Origin: Streptomyces gelaticus
GTDB taxonomy: Bacteria; Actinomycetota; Actinomycetes; Streptomycetales; Streptomycetaceae
Assembly: GCF_014649535.1 (NCBI RefSeq)
Contig: NZ_BMTF01000015.1
Location: 1-56,157 of the forward strand
Reading direction: 5' to 3'
Length of the DNA: 56,157 bases
Shown: positions 16,572-26,500 of the stretch, piece by piece
Position numbering within the stretch: position 1 is the first letter of the stretch
Layout: every line of letters starts with the position of its first letter
The notes under the pieces: generated by a model
The model's database searches: none
Seen by the model: the letters and a program-made list of their open reading frames with translations, nothing else
What the model was told of the DNA's origin: nothing
Translations under genes and position numbers: made by a program

Positions 16572-17551
16572 ACCGGCCCGCCGGGCGCACCGCCGGGCCG
16601 GGCCTCGGCGCGCTCGCGGTTCTGCTGGCCTCGGTGCTCTGGGGCACCACGGGCACCGCGGCGACCTTCGCGCCCCAGGTCGGGCCGCTGGCCATCGGTG
16701 CCGCCGCGATGGGCCTGGGCGGCCTGCTCCAGGCCCTGGTGGCCGGGCGCGGCATCGCGCGCAGCCGCGCCCGACTGACGGCGCAGTGGCGGATCGTGCT
16801 CGTCGGGGGAGCGGGTGTGGCGCTGTATCCGCTCGCGTTCTACACCTCCATGCACCTGGCCGGTGTCGCGGTCGGCACGGTCGTCTCCATCGGCTCGGCC
16901 CCGCTGGCATCGGCCCTCATCGAGCGGCTCGCCGACGGCCGGAGCCTGTCCCGCAGATGGCTGACGGGGGCTGCCCTGGGGCTGGCCGGCACGGTGCTGC
17001 TGTGCGCGGCCGAGGCCGCGCAGGCGGGCACCGGAGCGGGTACGGGTTCCGCCCGGCAGACCGTCGTGGGCGTGGGTCTCGGGCTGGTCGCGGGCCTGAC
17101 GTACGCCGTGTACGCGTGGGCGGCGCACCGCCTCATCACTCGCTCCATCGCCTCGCGGGCGGCCATGGGAGCGGTGTTCGGCCTCGGCGGGCTGATGCTC
17201 GTACCGGTCCTGCTGGCCACCGGCGCGCCGCTGGTCGCCTCCTGGACCAACGCGGGCGTCGGGCTGTACATGGCGTTGGTGCCGATGTTCACCGGGTACG
17301 TCCTGTTCGGCTACGGCCTGTCCCGCATCCCGGTCAGCACCGCGACGACCCTGTCCCTGCTGGAACCCGCCGTGGCGGCCGTCCTCGCCGTCCTGGTCGT
17401 CGGCGAGCACCTCCCCGCCCTCGGCTGGACGGGCATCGCCCTCGTCATCGCCTGCCTGGGCGTGCTGACCGCGCCCGCCCGGCCCGTCCGCGTACGTGCA
17501 CGCGGCACAGTGACCCCGGTCGCCGTCCCCGCCGTGGACGAGCGGGCCTAG
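16568..17551 (+). CDS. EamA/DMT family transporter
   Basis: This 327-residue membrane protein has about ten hydrophobic helices arranged as two EamA halves (first half begins ALAVLLASVLWGTTGTAATF; second has LGLVAGLTYAVYAWAAHRL and the late ATTLSLLEPAVAAVLAVLVV). DMT carriers usually export small metabolites, amino acids or drugs. GTG 16568 overlaps the TetR stop, so it is translationally coupled. Regulation by the adjacent TetR is the natural expectation. Confidence 0.85.
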   Translation: MNRPAGRTAGPGLGALAVLLASVLWGTTGTAATFAPQVGPLAIGAAAMGLGGLLQALVAGRGIARSRARLTAQWRIVLVGGAGVALYPLAFYTSMHLAGVAVGTVVSIGSAPLASALIERLADGRSLSRRWLTGAALGLAGTVLLCAAEAAQAGTGAGTGSARQTVVGVGLGLVAGLTYAVYAWAAHRLITRSIASRAAMGAVFGLGGLMLVPVLLATGAPLVASWTNAGVGLYMALVPMFTGYVLFGYGLSRIPVSTATTLSLLEPAVAAVLAVLVVGEHLPALGWTGIALVIACLGVLTAPARPVRVRARGTVTPVAVPAVDERA

Positions 17552-17765
17552 CCGTCATTCCGAAGGCTTGTCACGGCGCTTTTCGGACGTTTCGGTAGCT
17601 CCGGAACCTTGATGTCAATTCGCGACGAAGCGAGATGAAAATCAGTCATACCCGCAAGATGTGGTGCCGTCATGTGAACGAACTGCGTAGGTTCTGGGCT
17701 CGGTTCGGGATGTCCTGTGACGCCCGGCCACAGAGTTCTTCCACTGGAACCGGAGGGGAAATCGC

Positions 17766-18065
17766 ATGGCTGACATCGACCTCGGCGTGGCGTCCGACTG
17801 GGACGAGGGGGACACCCACGGCCGCGTCACGCTGCGGCAGAACCAGGTCTACCCGACCTCGCCGAAGAAGGACGTGCTCATCAGTTCCCCGGTGAGCATC
17901 GAGCTGTCCGTGAACACGAACCACTCCTCCTCCCAGGAGGCGGACAAGGTCTACTTCACGACCCACCACGGCTCCACGAAGAAGATCATCGCGGTGCTCG
18001 ACTCCGACGGCAACCTGCACATCGCCGGCCGCCTGATCCCCGAGCAGAAGGACCTCCGCTACTAA
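17766..18065 (+). CDS. small beta-rich protein of unknown function
   Basis: This 99-residue protein has no signal peptide or membrane segment. It is rich in alternating hydrophobic/polar stretches (DKVYFTTHHG, KKIIAVLDSDGNLHIAGRL), suggesting a small beta-sandwich. GGAGGGGA precedes ATG 17766. From memory it resembles a Streptomyces-restricted DUF family (possibly DUF6342), function unknown. It is followed by its own terminator, and the 200-bp upstream region is relatively A+T-rich, so it is an independently controlled gene. Confidence 0.7.
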   Translation: MADIDLGVASDWDEGDTHGRVTLRQNQVYPTSPKKDVLISSPVSIELSVNTNHSSSQEADKVYFTTHHGSTKKIIAVLDSDGNLHIAGRLIPEQKDLRY

Positions 18066-18077
18066 GGGACGGCCTGA

Positions 18078-18108
18078 GGGGTACGGCCGCCACGGGCCGC
18101 CGTACCCC
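18078..18108 (+). terminator. terminator after the small beta-rich protein
   Basis: A perfect 10-bp stem GGGGTACGGC/GCCGTACCCC has an 11-nt loop and starts 12 bp after the stop codon. Confidence 0.7.
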
Positions 18109-18134
18109 GGACGGGGTAGGCCGCTTCCTTCGGG

Positions 18135-18245
18135 TCACCTCGCTGACCAGATGAAGACGGCGGCGAGGTGGAGTCCGGCAAGACAGATGGTTGCAGTCTT
18201 GGCGTATCGAGTGGCCAGGCCACGCCACTGCTTGAGTTTGTCGGT
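18135..18245 (-). pseudogene. IS5-type transposase remnant (C-terminal fragment)
   Basis: The minus strand encodes about 35 residues (DKLKQWRGLATRYAKTATI, then CLAGLHLAAVFIWSAR and stop) that match the C-terminal end of IS5-family DDE transposases common in Streptomyces. The frame upstream no longer looks like transposase, and no terminal inverted repeat pair was found. It is a dead leftover of an insertion. Confidence 0.7.
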
Positions 18246-18392
18246 TGGGCAGGCCGCGTGACGAGGTGCCTGTCCCTTCTCCGCCACGGGACTTCCTGAC
18301 ACACTGTTCGCCTTCACCGGCGCCGGAAGTCCTTCGGCCCGGAGGCGGGGGATACGGGGACGGTGGGCCCCGCGGGGGGACGGAGGGCAGCC

Positions 18393-19142
18393 GTGGCGCT
18401 GATGGCGCGGGACCGGGAGATCGTCGAGCGCTACCTGAAGCCGCCGCAGGAGCGGATCCTGGACGACCGCCTCATCCAGGGGATCCAGCTGACCCGCTTC
18501 TGGTTCGGGATTTCGATCGCGATGCTCGTGGAGGTCCCCCAGGCGGGGGCCCGCGACATCCCGTTGCTCGACTGGCTGGCCAACTGGGCCGCGTCCGGGG
18601 TGGTCAGACTGCTGGCGGCCCCCTTCCTGCTGCTGGTGACGGTGCCCCTGGTCGTCGGGGCGTTCCTCGCCCTCGTGAGCAGCGCGGACCGGCAGCGGAT
18701 GACGGCGCGGCTGCGCGGGCCGTCCATCGCGGTCGGGATGTTCCTGGGCCACTGGCTGCTGCTCGTGGCCACCGCGATCGGACCGTTCTGGCTCGGTCAC
18801 CGCACGAGCGTGCTGGTGGGCGGAATCACCTTCCTGGCCGGGCTTCCGCTGCTCCTGCGGGCCATCGGATTCGTGAGCATGTCGGTGCCGTGCATCGCCC
18901 GCCACATGTTCCGCACCATGGAGGTCCATCAGGCGCTGCCCGCGCTGCTGACCGTGGTGCTCTCGTGGGAACTGCTGCTCGTGGGAGAGCTGTTCCCGGT
19001 CCACGTCGTGGACAACGGCTACGACGCACCGCTGTGGCTGTCGCTGGGCGGCGCCCTCGCCACCAGCGCCGTCGCGGCCTGGGAGATCGGTCGGCTGCGG
19101 GCCCGCCACGGCATACGGCTGCGCTCCCTGTCCAGCGCCTGA
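18393..19142 (+). CDS. polytopic membrane protein of unknown function
   Basis: About 249 residues. GTG 18393 is chosen because GGAGGG lies five bases upstream; an in-frame GTG at 18363 lacks one. A cytoplasmic, charged N-terminus (MARDREIVERYLKPPQERI) is followed by about six hydrophobic helices. Recognisable pieces are few: SSADRQRMTARLRGPS in a loop and a basic tail (RLRARHGIRLRSL). I do not recognise the family. Convergent with the PHP hydrolase gene; no partner operon. Confidence 0.65.
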   Translation: MALMARDREIVERYLKPPQERILDDRLIQGIQLTRFWFGISIAMLVEVPQAGARDIPLLDWLANWAASGVVRLLAAPFLLLVTVPLVVGAFLALVSSADRQRMTARLRGPSIAVGMFLGHWLLLVATAIGPFWLGHRTSVLVGGITFLAGLPLLLRAIGFVSMSVPCIARHMFRTMEVHQALPALLTVVLSWELLLVGELFPVHVVDNGYDAPLWLSLGGALATSAVAAWEIGRLRARHGIRLRSLSSA

Positions 19143-19163
19143 GCCCGGACCGAACCGTAGGTC

Positions 19164-20705
19164 CTACCCCTCCAGGAACACCGGGTTGGTGAGCGCGGCG
19201 AGTGCCCCGGGCAGCCCTGGCACCGTCGCCGGATGCCGGACCTCGGCCCGTACGTAGGCGGCGTAGGCCGGAGTCGTGCGCCATTGCACCGCCCCCGTGC
19301 CCGACTCGGGCAGCCCGGCAGTGAACAGCGTGCCCTGGTCGGTGACGAAGTGCGCGGTGCAGCCGGGCACCCCGGCCACCTCCAGCCGCACGGTGACCGG
19401 GGTGTCGTCCCCGTCCACCCGCAGCCGCTCACCGATCCCCGCGTGCAGCCCGCGCCCGCCGAGGACGCCGAAGGAGAGCGTGACGGCGGACGACTCCGCG
19501 ATGTACGAGTGCCCGGCCCTGATCCCGGCCACGACAGCCTCGCGCGACAGTTCCTCGGCGAGGACGACGGTCTGCGGCAGCCCCACCACGTCCGGCTCCC
19601 GGTGCGCGTCGCTGTTGCCCATCGCCGCGACCCACGGCTTCGCCCAACGGACGGCGGCGACCAGGGAGTTGTCCCACTCGGCCAGGGCGATCTCGTCCTC
19701 GGGGGAGTACGCGCCGTTCCACACCTCCACCGCGTCCGCCTCGCCGAAGCCGAACTTCCAGTGGCAGCCGATGCAGGTGGCGTGCGGATGGGCGGGCACG
19801 ACCAGACCGCCGGCCCGGCGCACGGCCTTCGCGTAGTGCCCGAACCGGTTGTCGCGGGCCCGGTAGCGCCAGTCCACGAAGGTGCCCGGGTCGGTGGCCA
19901 CCGCGAGCACGTGCCCGTTGCGGGTGGTGATCTCCTCGCCGGTGAGGACGAGCAGGTCGTCGCCCCACAGCCCGTCCCACGCCCCGTGTGCGGAGTACGT
20001 GTTGTGCTCGCTGCTGTTGATGAAGTCGAGCCCGGCCGCGCGCGCGGCGGCGGCGATTTCGGCCGGGGTGCGCCTGCCGTCCGAGTGCACGGAGTGGAGA
20101 TGGCAGTCCCCGCGGTACCAGGCCCGCCCGCGCCCCTTCGCCCGCCGGGGCGGATACACCGGCTCCGGCGTGGACCCGGCCGCCCCGAAGCGCAGGGTGA
20201 TCGTCACCTCGTACGGCAGGCCCTCGGGGGCGACGGTGTAGGGGCCGAGCGCGATGTTCCACGTACCGGCCCGGACCGGACCCGCGATGTAGCCGGGCGT
20301 CGCCTCGTCCGCCCGGATGAAGAAGCCGCCGCGCGCCCCGCCGGACCACCCCCGGAACCCGCACCCGCCCAGTGCGGTGCCGCGCTCGTCGAAGATGCCG
20401 ATGTCGAGGGCGTTGCCCTGTGTCCCGGCCGGTACGGGAGGCTTCCCGTACGTGTACGAGACGGCGATCTCCCTTACTCCGCGCGGTACTTCGACCGGCA
20501 GGTACACATAGTCGGGCGACCCGGTCGGCAGGGTGCCGCGCACGGTCCTGGTCCGGTCCGGGCCGTCGGTGCCGTCCTGGCCGCCGTTCGGGGGTGCGGC
20601 GTCGGCGAAGCTCACGGTGCCCAACGTTAGAGCGGTGGCGGCCGTCCCGACGAGAAGGCCGCGCCTGGCCATCGGGTGACCGTGAGCGGAGTGCGATCCG
20701 GACAT
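19164..20705 (-). CDS. PHP-domain metallohydrolase, CehA/McbA-like, exported
   Basis: The 513-residue product begins at ATG 20705, preceded by GGGGAG. The region MARRGLLVGTAATALTLG near residue 12 is a twin-arginine-type signal. A beta-rich domain (about residues 50-190) is followed by the PHP site: GDCHLHSVHSDG (near 200), SEHNTYS, VPAHPHATC and GNSDAHREPD, giving the His/Asp/Glu metal cluster. CehA/McbA proteins hydrolyse esters and phosphoesters or carbamates; substrate here is unknown. It sits alone, outside the cytoplasm if the signal is used. A long open frame continues upstream of the start but lacks a ribosome site. Confidence 0.82.
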   Translation of the reverse strand: MSGSHSAHGHPMARRGLLVGTAATALTLGTVSFADAAPPNGGQDGTDGPDRTRTVRGTLPTGSPDYVYLPVEVPRGVREIAVSYTYGKPPVPAGTQGNALDIGIFDERGTALGGCGFRGWSGGARGGFFIRADEATPGYIAGPVRAGTWNIALGPYTVAPEGLPYEVTITLRFGAAGSTPEPVYPPRRAKGRGRAWYRGDCHLHSVHSDGRRTPAEIAAAARAAGLDFINSSEHNTYSAHGAWDGLWGDDLLVLTGEEITTRNGHVLAVATDPGTFVDWRYRARDNRFGHYAKAVRRAGGLVVPAHPHATCIGCHWKFGFGEADAVEVWNGAYSPEDEIALAEWDNSLVAAVRWAKPWVAAMGNSDAHREPDVVGLPQTVVLAEELSREAVVAGIRAGHSYIAESSAVTLSFGVLGGRGLHAGIGERLRVDGDDTPVTVRLEVAGVPGCTAHFVTDQGTLFTAGLPESGTGAVQWRTTPAYAAYVRAEVRHPATVPGLPGALAALTNPVFLEG

Positions 20706-20931
20706 GCGAAGGGCTCCCCGGGTGTCGTGGGTGGCGAGGAATGACACGCACCCGAAAGACTGGCGGCCGGCGGTGAACCACGGAAGAACGCCGGGACACC
20801 TGAACGGGCCGACCACTCAACTCCCCGTTTTCCCGGCTTACCTGACCTCCCGCATGCTCGGCTTTCCGCACCGCACGGCATACGTTGGGTCCCCAGGGCC
20901 TGTCACCGGATCACGACGGAGGTGTCCTCAG

Positions 20932-21777
20932 ATGCGGATCGCCACGACGATCTTCCTCACCGACGAGACGATCACGCCGCTGCGGCTCGCCCGCGAGCTC
21001 GAACAGCGCGGCTTCGGCGGGCTCTACCTGCCCGAGCACACCCACATCCCGGCGAGCAGGGACACGCCCAATCCGGCGGGCGGCGAACTCCCGCCCGAGT
21101 ACGGCCGCACCCTCGACCCCTTCGTCGCCCTCGCCCAGGCAGCCGCCGTCACCGAACGCCTCTCGCTGGGCACCGGTGTCACGCTCGTCGCCCAGCACGA
21201 CCCGATCGGCCTGGCCAAGCAGATCGCCACCCTCGACCACCTCTCCGGCGGCCGGTTCACCCTGGGCGTCGGCTACGGCTGGAACGTCGAAGAGGCCGCG
21301 GACCACGGCGTGGACTGGCCGGCCCGCCGCGAGCTCGTCCGCGACCGGATGGCCCTGATGCGCGCCCTGTGGGCGGACGAACCCACGGCCCACGAGGGCG
21401 AGTTCGGCTCGGTCCGGGCCAGCCACGCGTACCCCAAGCCGGTCCAGCGGCCCCGCGGCCCGGTGAACGGCCCCCGCACCCTGATCGGCGGCGCGGCGGG
21501 CCCGAAGCTGTTCGCCCACATCGCGCAGTACGCCGACGGCTGGCTCCCCATCGGCGGCCGGGGCCTGACCGAGTCCGTGCCGAAGCTCCGCGCGGCCTGG
21601 GAGGAGGCGGGCCGCGACCCGAAGGACCTCCAGGTCGTGCCGTACGCGGTGCTCCCGGACGCGGGCAAGCTGGCACACTACGCGGACCTGGGCATCGAGG
21701 AGGTCGTGCTGCAATTGCCTCCGGCGGGCGAGCCGGAGGTGCTGCGGGCGCTCGACGGCTACGCGCAGTACCTCTGA
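20932..21777 (+). CDS. LLM class F420-dependent oxidoreductase (TIGR03619-like)
   Basis: This 281-residue luciferase-like protein has MRIATTIFLTDETI, the YLPEHTHIPAS strand, and IATLDHLSGGRFTLGVGYGW (residues about 100-120), the phosphate-binding signature of the F420 branch, plus GGAAGPKLFAHIAQYADGW near 185. GGAGG lies nine bases before ATG 20932. It is the third LLM enzyme in the window but lacks the regulon operator, so it belongs to another circuit. Monocistronic. Function cannot be assigned beyond F420-dependent redox chemistry. Confidence 0.82.
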   Translation: MRIATTIFLTDETITPLRLARELEQRGFGGLYLPEHTHIPASRDTPNPAGGELPPEYGRTLDPFVALAQAAAVTERLSLGTGVTLVAQHDPIGLAKQIATLDHLSGGRFTLGVGYGWNVEEAADHGVDWPARRELVRDRMALMRALWADEPTAHEGEFGSVRASHAYPKPVQRPRGPVNGPRTLIGGAAGPKLFAHIAQYADGWLPIGGRGLTESVPKLRAAWEEAGRDPKDLQVVPYAVLPDAGKLAHYADLGIEEVVLQLPPAGEPEVLRALDGYAQYL

Positions 21778-21886
21778 GCAGGGGGGTGCCCGCGGGCCCA
21801 GGCGGTTGCGGGTGCAACCATTTGCCCGTAATCGGCATCTTCCTCAGTTGCGGAACAAACGTTGGTGAGCACGGGAGTGGATCAGG

Positions 21887-23368
21887 ATGAACAGGCCGTT
21901 GCGGCACATAGCCATATTCTGCGGACTGCTGGTGATGGCGCTGCTGCTGCGGGCGAACTGGCTCCAGTACGTCAAGAGCGAGTCCCTGGCCACACATGAG
22001 TTGAACCGCCGGGTGAAGATCACCCAGTTCGCCACCCCGCGCGGCGACATCATCGTGGGCAGCGACGCGATCACCGGATCCAAGGCGGTCGAAGGAACGG
22101 ACTTCAAGTACAAGCGGACCTTCAAGCAGGGCCCGATGTACGCCCCCGTCACGGGATACGCCTCCCAGGCGCAGGGCATGTCCCTCCTGGAGAAGACGTA
22201 CGACAGCATCCTCAGCGGCCAGGACGACCGCTTCGCGTTCCGGCACGCCAAGGACATCATCACCGGCGAGCAGCGGCGCGGCGGCGATGTGATCACCACG
22301 ATCGACCCGAAGGCGCAGAAGGCCGGCTACAAGGGGCTGACCGAGCTCGGCGCGCGGGGCGCCGTCGTCGCGCTGGAGCCGGAGACGGGGAAGGTCCTGG
22401 CCCTCGTCTCCACGCCCTCGTACGACCCGTCCGTCTTCGCCGGGAACTCGTTCAAGGAGGGGGACAAGTTCCAGGCGCTCGTCGACGACAAGAGCAAGCC
22501 GCTGGCCAACCGTCCGCTGCGGGAGACCTACCCGCCCGGCTCGACGTTCAAGATCCTCACCGCGGCCGCGGCCCTGGAGAACGGCGTGGTCACCGATGTC
22601 GACGCGGCGTCCGACGCCGTCTCCCCGTACCCCCTGCCGCTCTCCACGAACAAGATCGGCAGCGAGGCCGGCGACGCGGTGTGCAGCAAGGCGTCCATGA
22701 AGACCGCGATGCAGTACTCCTGCAACAACGTCTTCCTCGACGCGGCGTCCAAGGTCGGTGCCGAGAAGATGCGGGAGACCGCGGAGAAGTTCGGCTTCAA
22801 CGCCGATGTCTACTCCGAGGAGTTCGGCGACATGCTCGCCACCAAGAGCCTCTACCCGAGCGAACTGGACAAGCCCGGGACCGCGCTGACAGGCATGGGG
22901 CAGGGCAGCCTCACCAGCACACCGATGCAGATGGCGATGGTGACGGCCGCCCTCGCCAACGACGGCAAGCTGATGCAGCCGTACATCGTCGACGAACTGC
23001 GCGGCCCCGACCTGTCGGTCCTGGAGAAGAACGAGCCGAAGCTCAAGAGCCAGGCCGTCTCCGAGGAGACGGCGAAGAAGGTCCAGGAAATGATGGAGTT
23101 CACGGCCAAGGAGGGCAGCGCCCAGCGCGCCCTGATCGACGGTGTCACGGTCGGCGGCAAGACCGGCACGGCGCAGCGCGGTGTCAATGTCAACGACAAG
23201 GTGCCGTACGGCTGGTTCGTCTCGTACGGCAAGTCGGGCGGCAAGTCGGTCGCGGTCGCGGTGTTCATCGACCCGACCGCCATGGACATCTCCCGGTCGG
23301 ACATCTCCGGTGGCCGGCTCGGTGCGCCGATCGCGAAGAGCGTGATGAAGGCGGTGCTGGGCAAGTAG
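21887..23368 (+). CDS. penicillin-binding protein, PbpA-like transpeptidase
   Basis: This 493-residue class B PBP has one N-terminal membrane anchor (residues about 7-24), an N-terminal dimerisation-type domain beginning KITQFATPRGDIIV, and a transpeptidase domain with the three active-site motifs: S219-T-F-K, S278-C-N and K425-T-G-T. It cross-links peptidoglycan on the outer face of the membrane. The short pedestal and overall length match PbpA, usually co-encoded with rodA; here rodA is absent and the gene is alone, so it is probably a paralogue used in a specific growth phase. ATG 21887 follows GGGAG. A large inverted repeat follows the gene. Confidence 0.88.
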   Translation: MNRPLRHIAIFCGLLVMALLLRANWLQYVKSESLATHELNRRVKITQFATPRGDIIVGSDAITGSKAVEGTDFKYKRTFKQGPMYAPVTGYASQAQGMSLLEKTYDSILSGQDDRFAFRHAKDIITGEQRRGGDVITTIDPKAQKAGYKGLTELGARGAVVALEPETGKVLALVSTPSYDPSVFAGNSFKEGDKFQALVDDKSKPLANRPLRETYPPGSTFKILTAAAALENGVVTDVDAASDAVSPYPLPLSTNKIGSEAGDAVCSKASMKTAMQYSCNNVFLDAASKVGAEKMRETAEKFGFNADVYSEEFGDMLATKSLYPSELDKPGTALTGMGQGSLTSTPMQMAMVTAALANDGKLMQPYIVDELRGPDLSVLEKNEPKLKSQAVSEETAKKVQEMMEFTAKEGSAQRALIDGVTVGGKTGTAQRGVNVNDKVPYGWFVSYGKSGGKSVAVAVFIDPTAMDISRSDISGGRLGAPIAKSVMKAVLGK

Positions 23369-23416
23369 CCCGCGAGCACCACCGGAATTCTCGGAGAAGC
23401 GGAACCGAAAATCTTC

Positions 23417-23500
23417 GGGAAGCCCGGGACGTGTGTGCGATGATCGCGTGCGCTCATCTTTACGAGTCGCGCACATCTCGCTCCTGTCCCGGGCTTTCCC
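23417..23500 (+). terminator. large two-part hairpin between PBP and secreted protein genes
   Basis: The outer stem pairs 23417-23430 (GGGAAGCCCGGGAC) with 23486-23500, with a single extra base. Inside it, GTGTGCGA (23433-23440) pairs with TCGCGCAC (23467-23474) with one wobble. The whole 84-nt element starts 49 bp after the PBP stop and ends 65 bp before the next start. It could be a terminator, a 5' leader structure, or both. Confidence 0.55.
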
Positions 23501-23565
23501 GCGTTCGTAGGTCGTTCGTGAAGCCCCGGCAGAAGCGCACACTTCACCGGTCCGGGGGGAACGGA

Positions 23566-26500
23566 ATGCCCAACTGCCCACGCACCGCGGCGAGATCCGG
23601 GAGAGCGGCGAGACCGGGGGCGTACGCCGTGCTGTTGCTCGCGCTGTCGGTCCTGCTCCCGCTGCTGATGCCCGCGAGCGCCGCGCAGGCGTACGCCCCG
23701 ACGACGGCGCGAACCGCTGATGCGGCCGGTGCCACGGCCGAGCCCACAGCCGGCGAGGACTGCGCCGTTCTGCCGCTCTCCGGCTTCGGCGAGGCCGCCT
23801 CCGCGGTGGGCAGGCCGACGATCCCGGGCGACGGCACGGCCTGCTTCACGTTCACGGCCGACGCCGCCGGACTCCACAAGGTCGTACTCGTCGGCGGCAC
23901 CGCCGCCAGCACGTACGCCCATGTCCACGACGGCGAGACGGAGCTCGACTGCTACGACCCCGAGTGGGGTGCCGGCTGGTGCCGGCTGCCCCGCTCGGGC
24001 GACTTCACGCTCCGGCTGTACAACAACTGGCCCGAGCCGAGCAGCCCCATCGTCGCCGTCGTCCCCCTCGCCACCACCGAGGGCTGCGCGCCCGAGACCG
24101 CCACGTCCTGGGACACCGCACCCGTCGTCGGCTCGGCGGCCGGGCCGACGGCCATCCAGTGCCAGCCGTTCGCCGGCAAGCCGGGTGAGCGGATCACCAA
24201 CAAGATCAGGACGACCGCGTACGGCCAGAGCCTGGCGTGGATCACCGACGAGACCGGTGCCCGGATCTGCCCGCACTTCAACGAGGACGACAGCGAGGGC
24301 TGCGTCCTGCCCGGCGACGGCCCCTACCGGGTGCTCTCGCAGGTCAGCGAGGCCGAGCACGGCTTCCCCGCCGAGTACACCCTCACCGTCCGCCGGATCT
24401 CCGACCCGGCCGGCTGCACCCACCCGGCGCTGAACGGATACAACTCCGGCCCCACGGCCGCCGACCCGTCCCACGGATGCCGGACCTTCACCGCCAAGGC
24501 CGCCGGACGCTACGACGCGTACGCCGTCCACGACGGCGTACGGTCCGCCCTCGCCGTGTACGACAAGGACGGCAAGACCGCCTGCCGGACCTGGGACGTC
24601 TGCTCCCTGCCCGCCGCCGGTGACTACACCGTCTTCACCGACGCCGCCACCCTCGTCATCGACCACACCGCCACCACCGGCTGCGAGCCGGTCGAACTCG
24701 GCGTGCACCGATCCGAGTTCACCGTCGGCGGTGAGATCGACTGCCTGTCCCTGCCGCTCCCCGAGGGCGCCCGGCTGGCGGCGCTGGAGCCCGTCTACGG
24801 GCCCGCGCCCCACCCGGACGTGACCGTCGTCGACGCCGACGGCATCGAGCGGTGCGACCCGTCCCGCCTCTCCAACGGGACCTGCGGACTCACCGGCAAG
24901 GCCCCGTTCCGGGCCCTGGTCTCCACCACCAGCGAGTCGAAGCCGACCGGTCCGTACACCTTCGTTCTGCACCGCACCGACGCGGCGAGCGACTGCCCGG
25001 CCATCCCGGCGGGCGACTTCACCGCGACCGGCCCCGCCGCCCGCGTCTCCACCGGTGACGGCGTCTTCTCGGACTGCCTGAGCATCCCGGCCGGCGACCA
25101 CAGCGCCCAGGAGAACCTCCAGCTCCGGGCGGCATCCGGCACCACGGCCCTCGCCCAGTTCACCGTCCTGGACGTCCAGGGCAAGCAGATCTGCTCGACC
25201 CGCCCCTCCGTCTCCACCTGGACGACCTGCGCGCTGACCCCGGGCGTCGCCCACACCGTGCTGGTCACCGGCCGCGACACCCCCGCCGAGTACACCCTGG
25301 CCCGCCGCGACGTCACCGCGACCGCCGAGGGCTGCACCCCGAACCCGGCGACGAAGCCCGGCGGCCCGTCCACCGGCGGCACCATGGGCGCCCCCGGCGA
25401 GCTGCGCTGCCGCCAGGTGACCACCGCCGACGCCAAGGACACCCTGCACATCGACGTCCGCGACGCGCTCGGCGCCGCGAACATCGTGGTGTACGGCGCC
25501 GACGGCACCGCCCTGTGCAACAAGAACCGGGCATGCGCCGTCACCGGCTCCACCCACTACCAGGTCATGGTCACCGTCCCCACGACGCTGAAGGCCCCCG
25601 ACTCGTACCGCTTCGACGCCCTGCGCATCGCGGGCCCGGACGGACCGGCCGCCGAGTGCGACAAGCCGCAGAGCATCGCGTACGGCTACGGCCCGGTCAC
25701 CGGCACCCTCGACGAGGAGCACACCGCCGTCTGCGCCGCGCTGCCCACCGCCTACAGCGACCGCTTCAAGATGGAGATCAGCGACACGACGGGTGCCACG
25801 GAGACGGCGGTACCCGCGCTCTACGACCCGAGCCTCGACAACGGCTGCGTGTACGGCACCCCCGGCGGCTACCAGTGCTCGGTGATCGAGCAGTACTCCC
25901 GCGAGCTCACCCCGAGCATCCTGGTCCTCTCCCTGCCGGAGAAGGCGTCGAAGACCTCCTACAAGGCCGAAGCGGTCTGTTCGGGGCTCTGCGGCATGGA
26001 GCGGGTGACCGTCACAAAGCTCGCCCCGACCACCGGCGTCTCCGGTACGAGGACGACGGTCGCGGTCACCGGCAGCGCCCTGCACCAGGACGACCGCGTC
26101 GTGCTGCGCAATGCCGGCCGGGAGATCACCGGGACCACCGTCTCCGTCTCGCCGGACCGCCGCACCCTGACCGCCGAACTGGATCTGACCGGTGCGGCCG
26201 AGGGCGCCTGGAGCGCGAGCGTCATCACGCACAGGGGAGGCGAGTACTCGCAGGGCAGCTTCACCGTCACCTCGGCCCCGCTCAGGAACGGCACGCTTCC
26301 GACGACCGGCGGCCCGGCCCGCGTCGGTGACCACCTCACCGCGTCCCCCGGCACCTGGACCCCCGCCCCGACCTCGTACACCTACCAGTGGAACGCCGAC
26401 GGGCAGCCGATCACCGGGGCCACCGCCGCCACCTACACCGTCCCGGTGTCGCTGCTCGGCAAGAAGCTCACCGTCACCGTCACGGCCCGCCGCACCGGCA

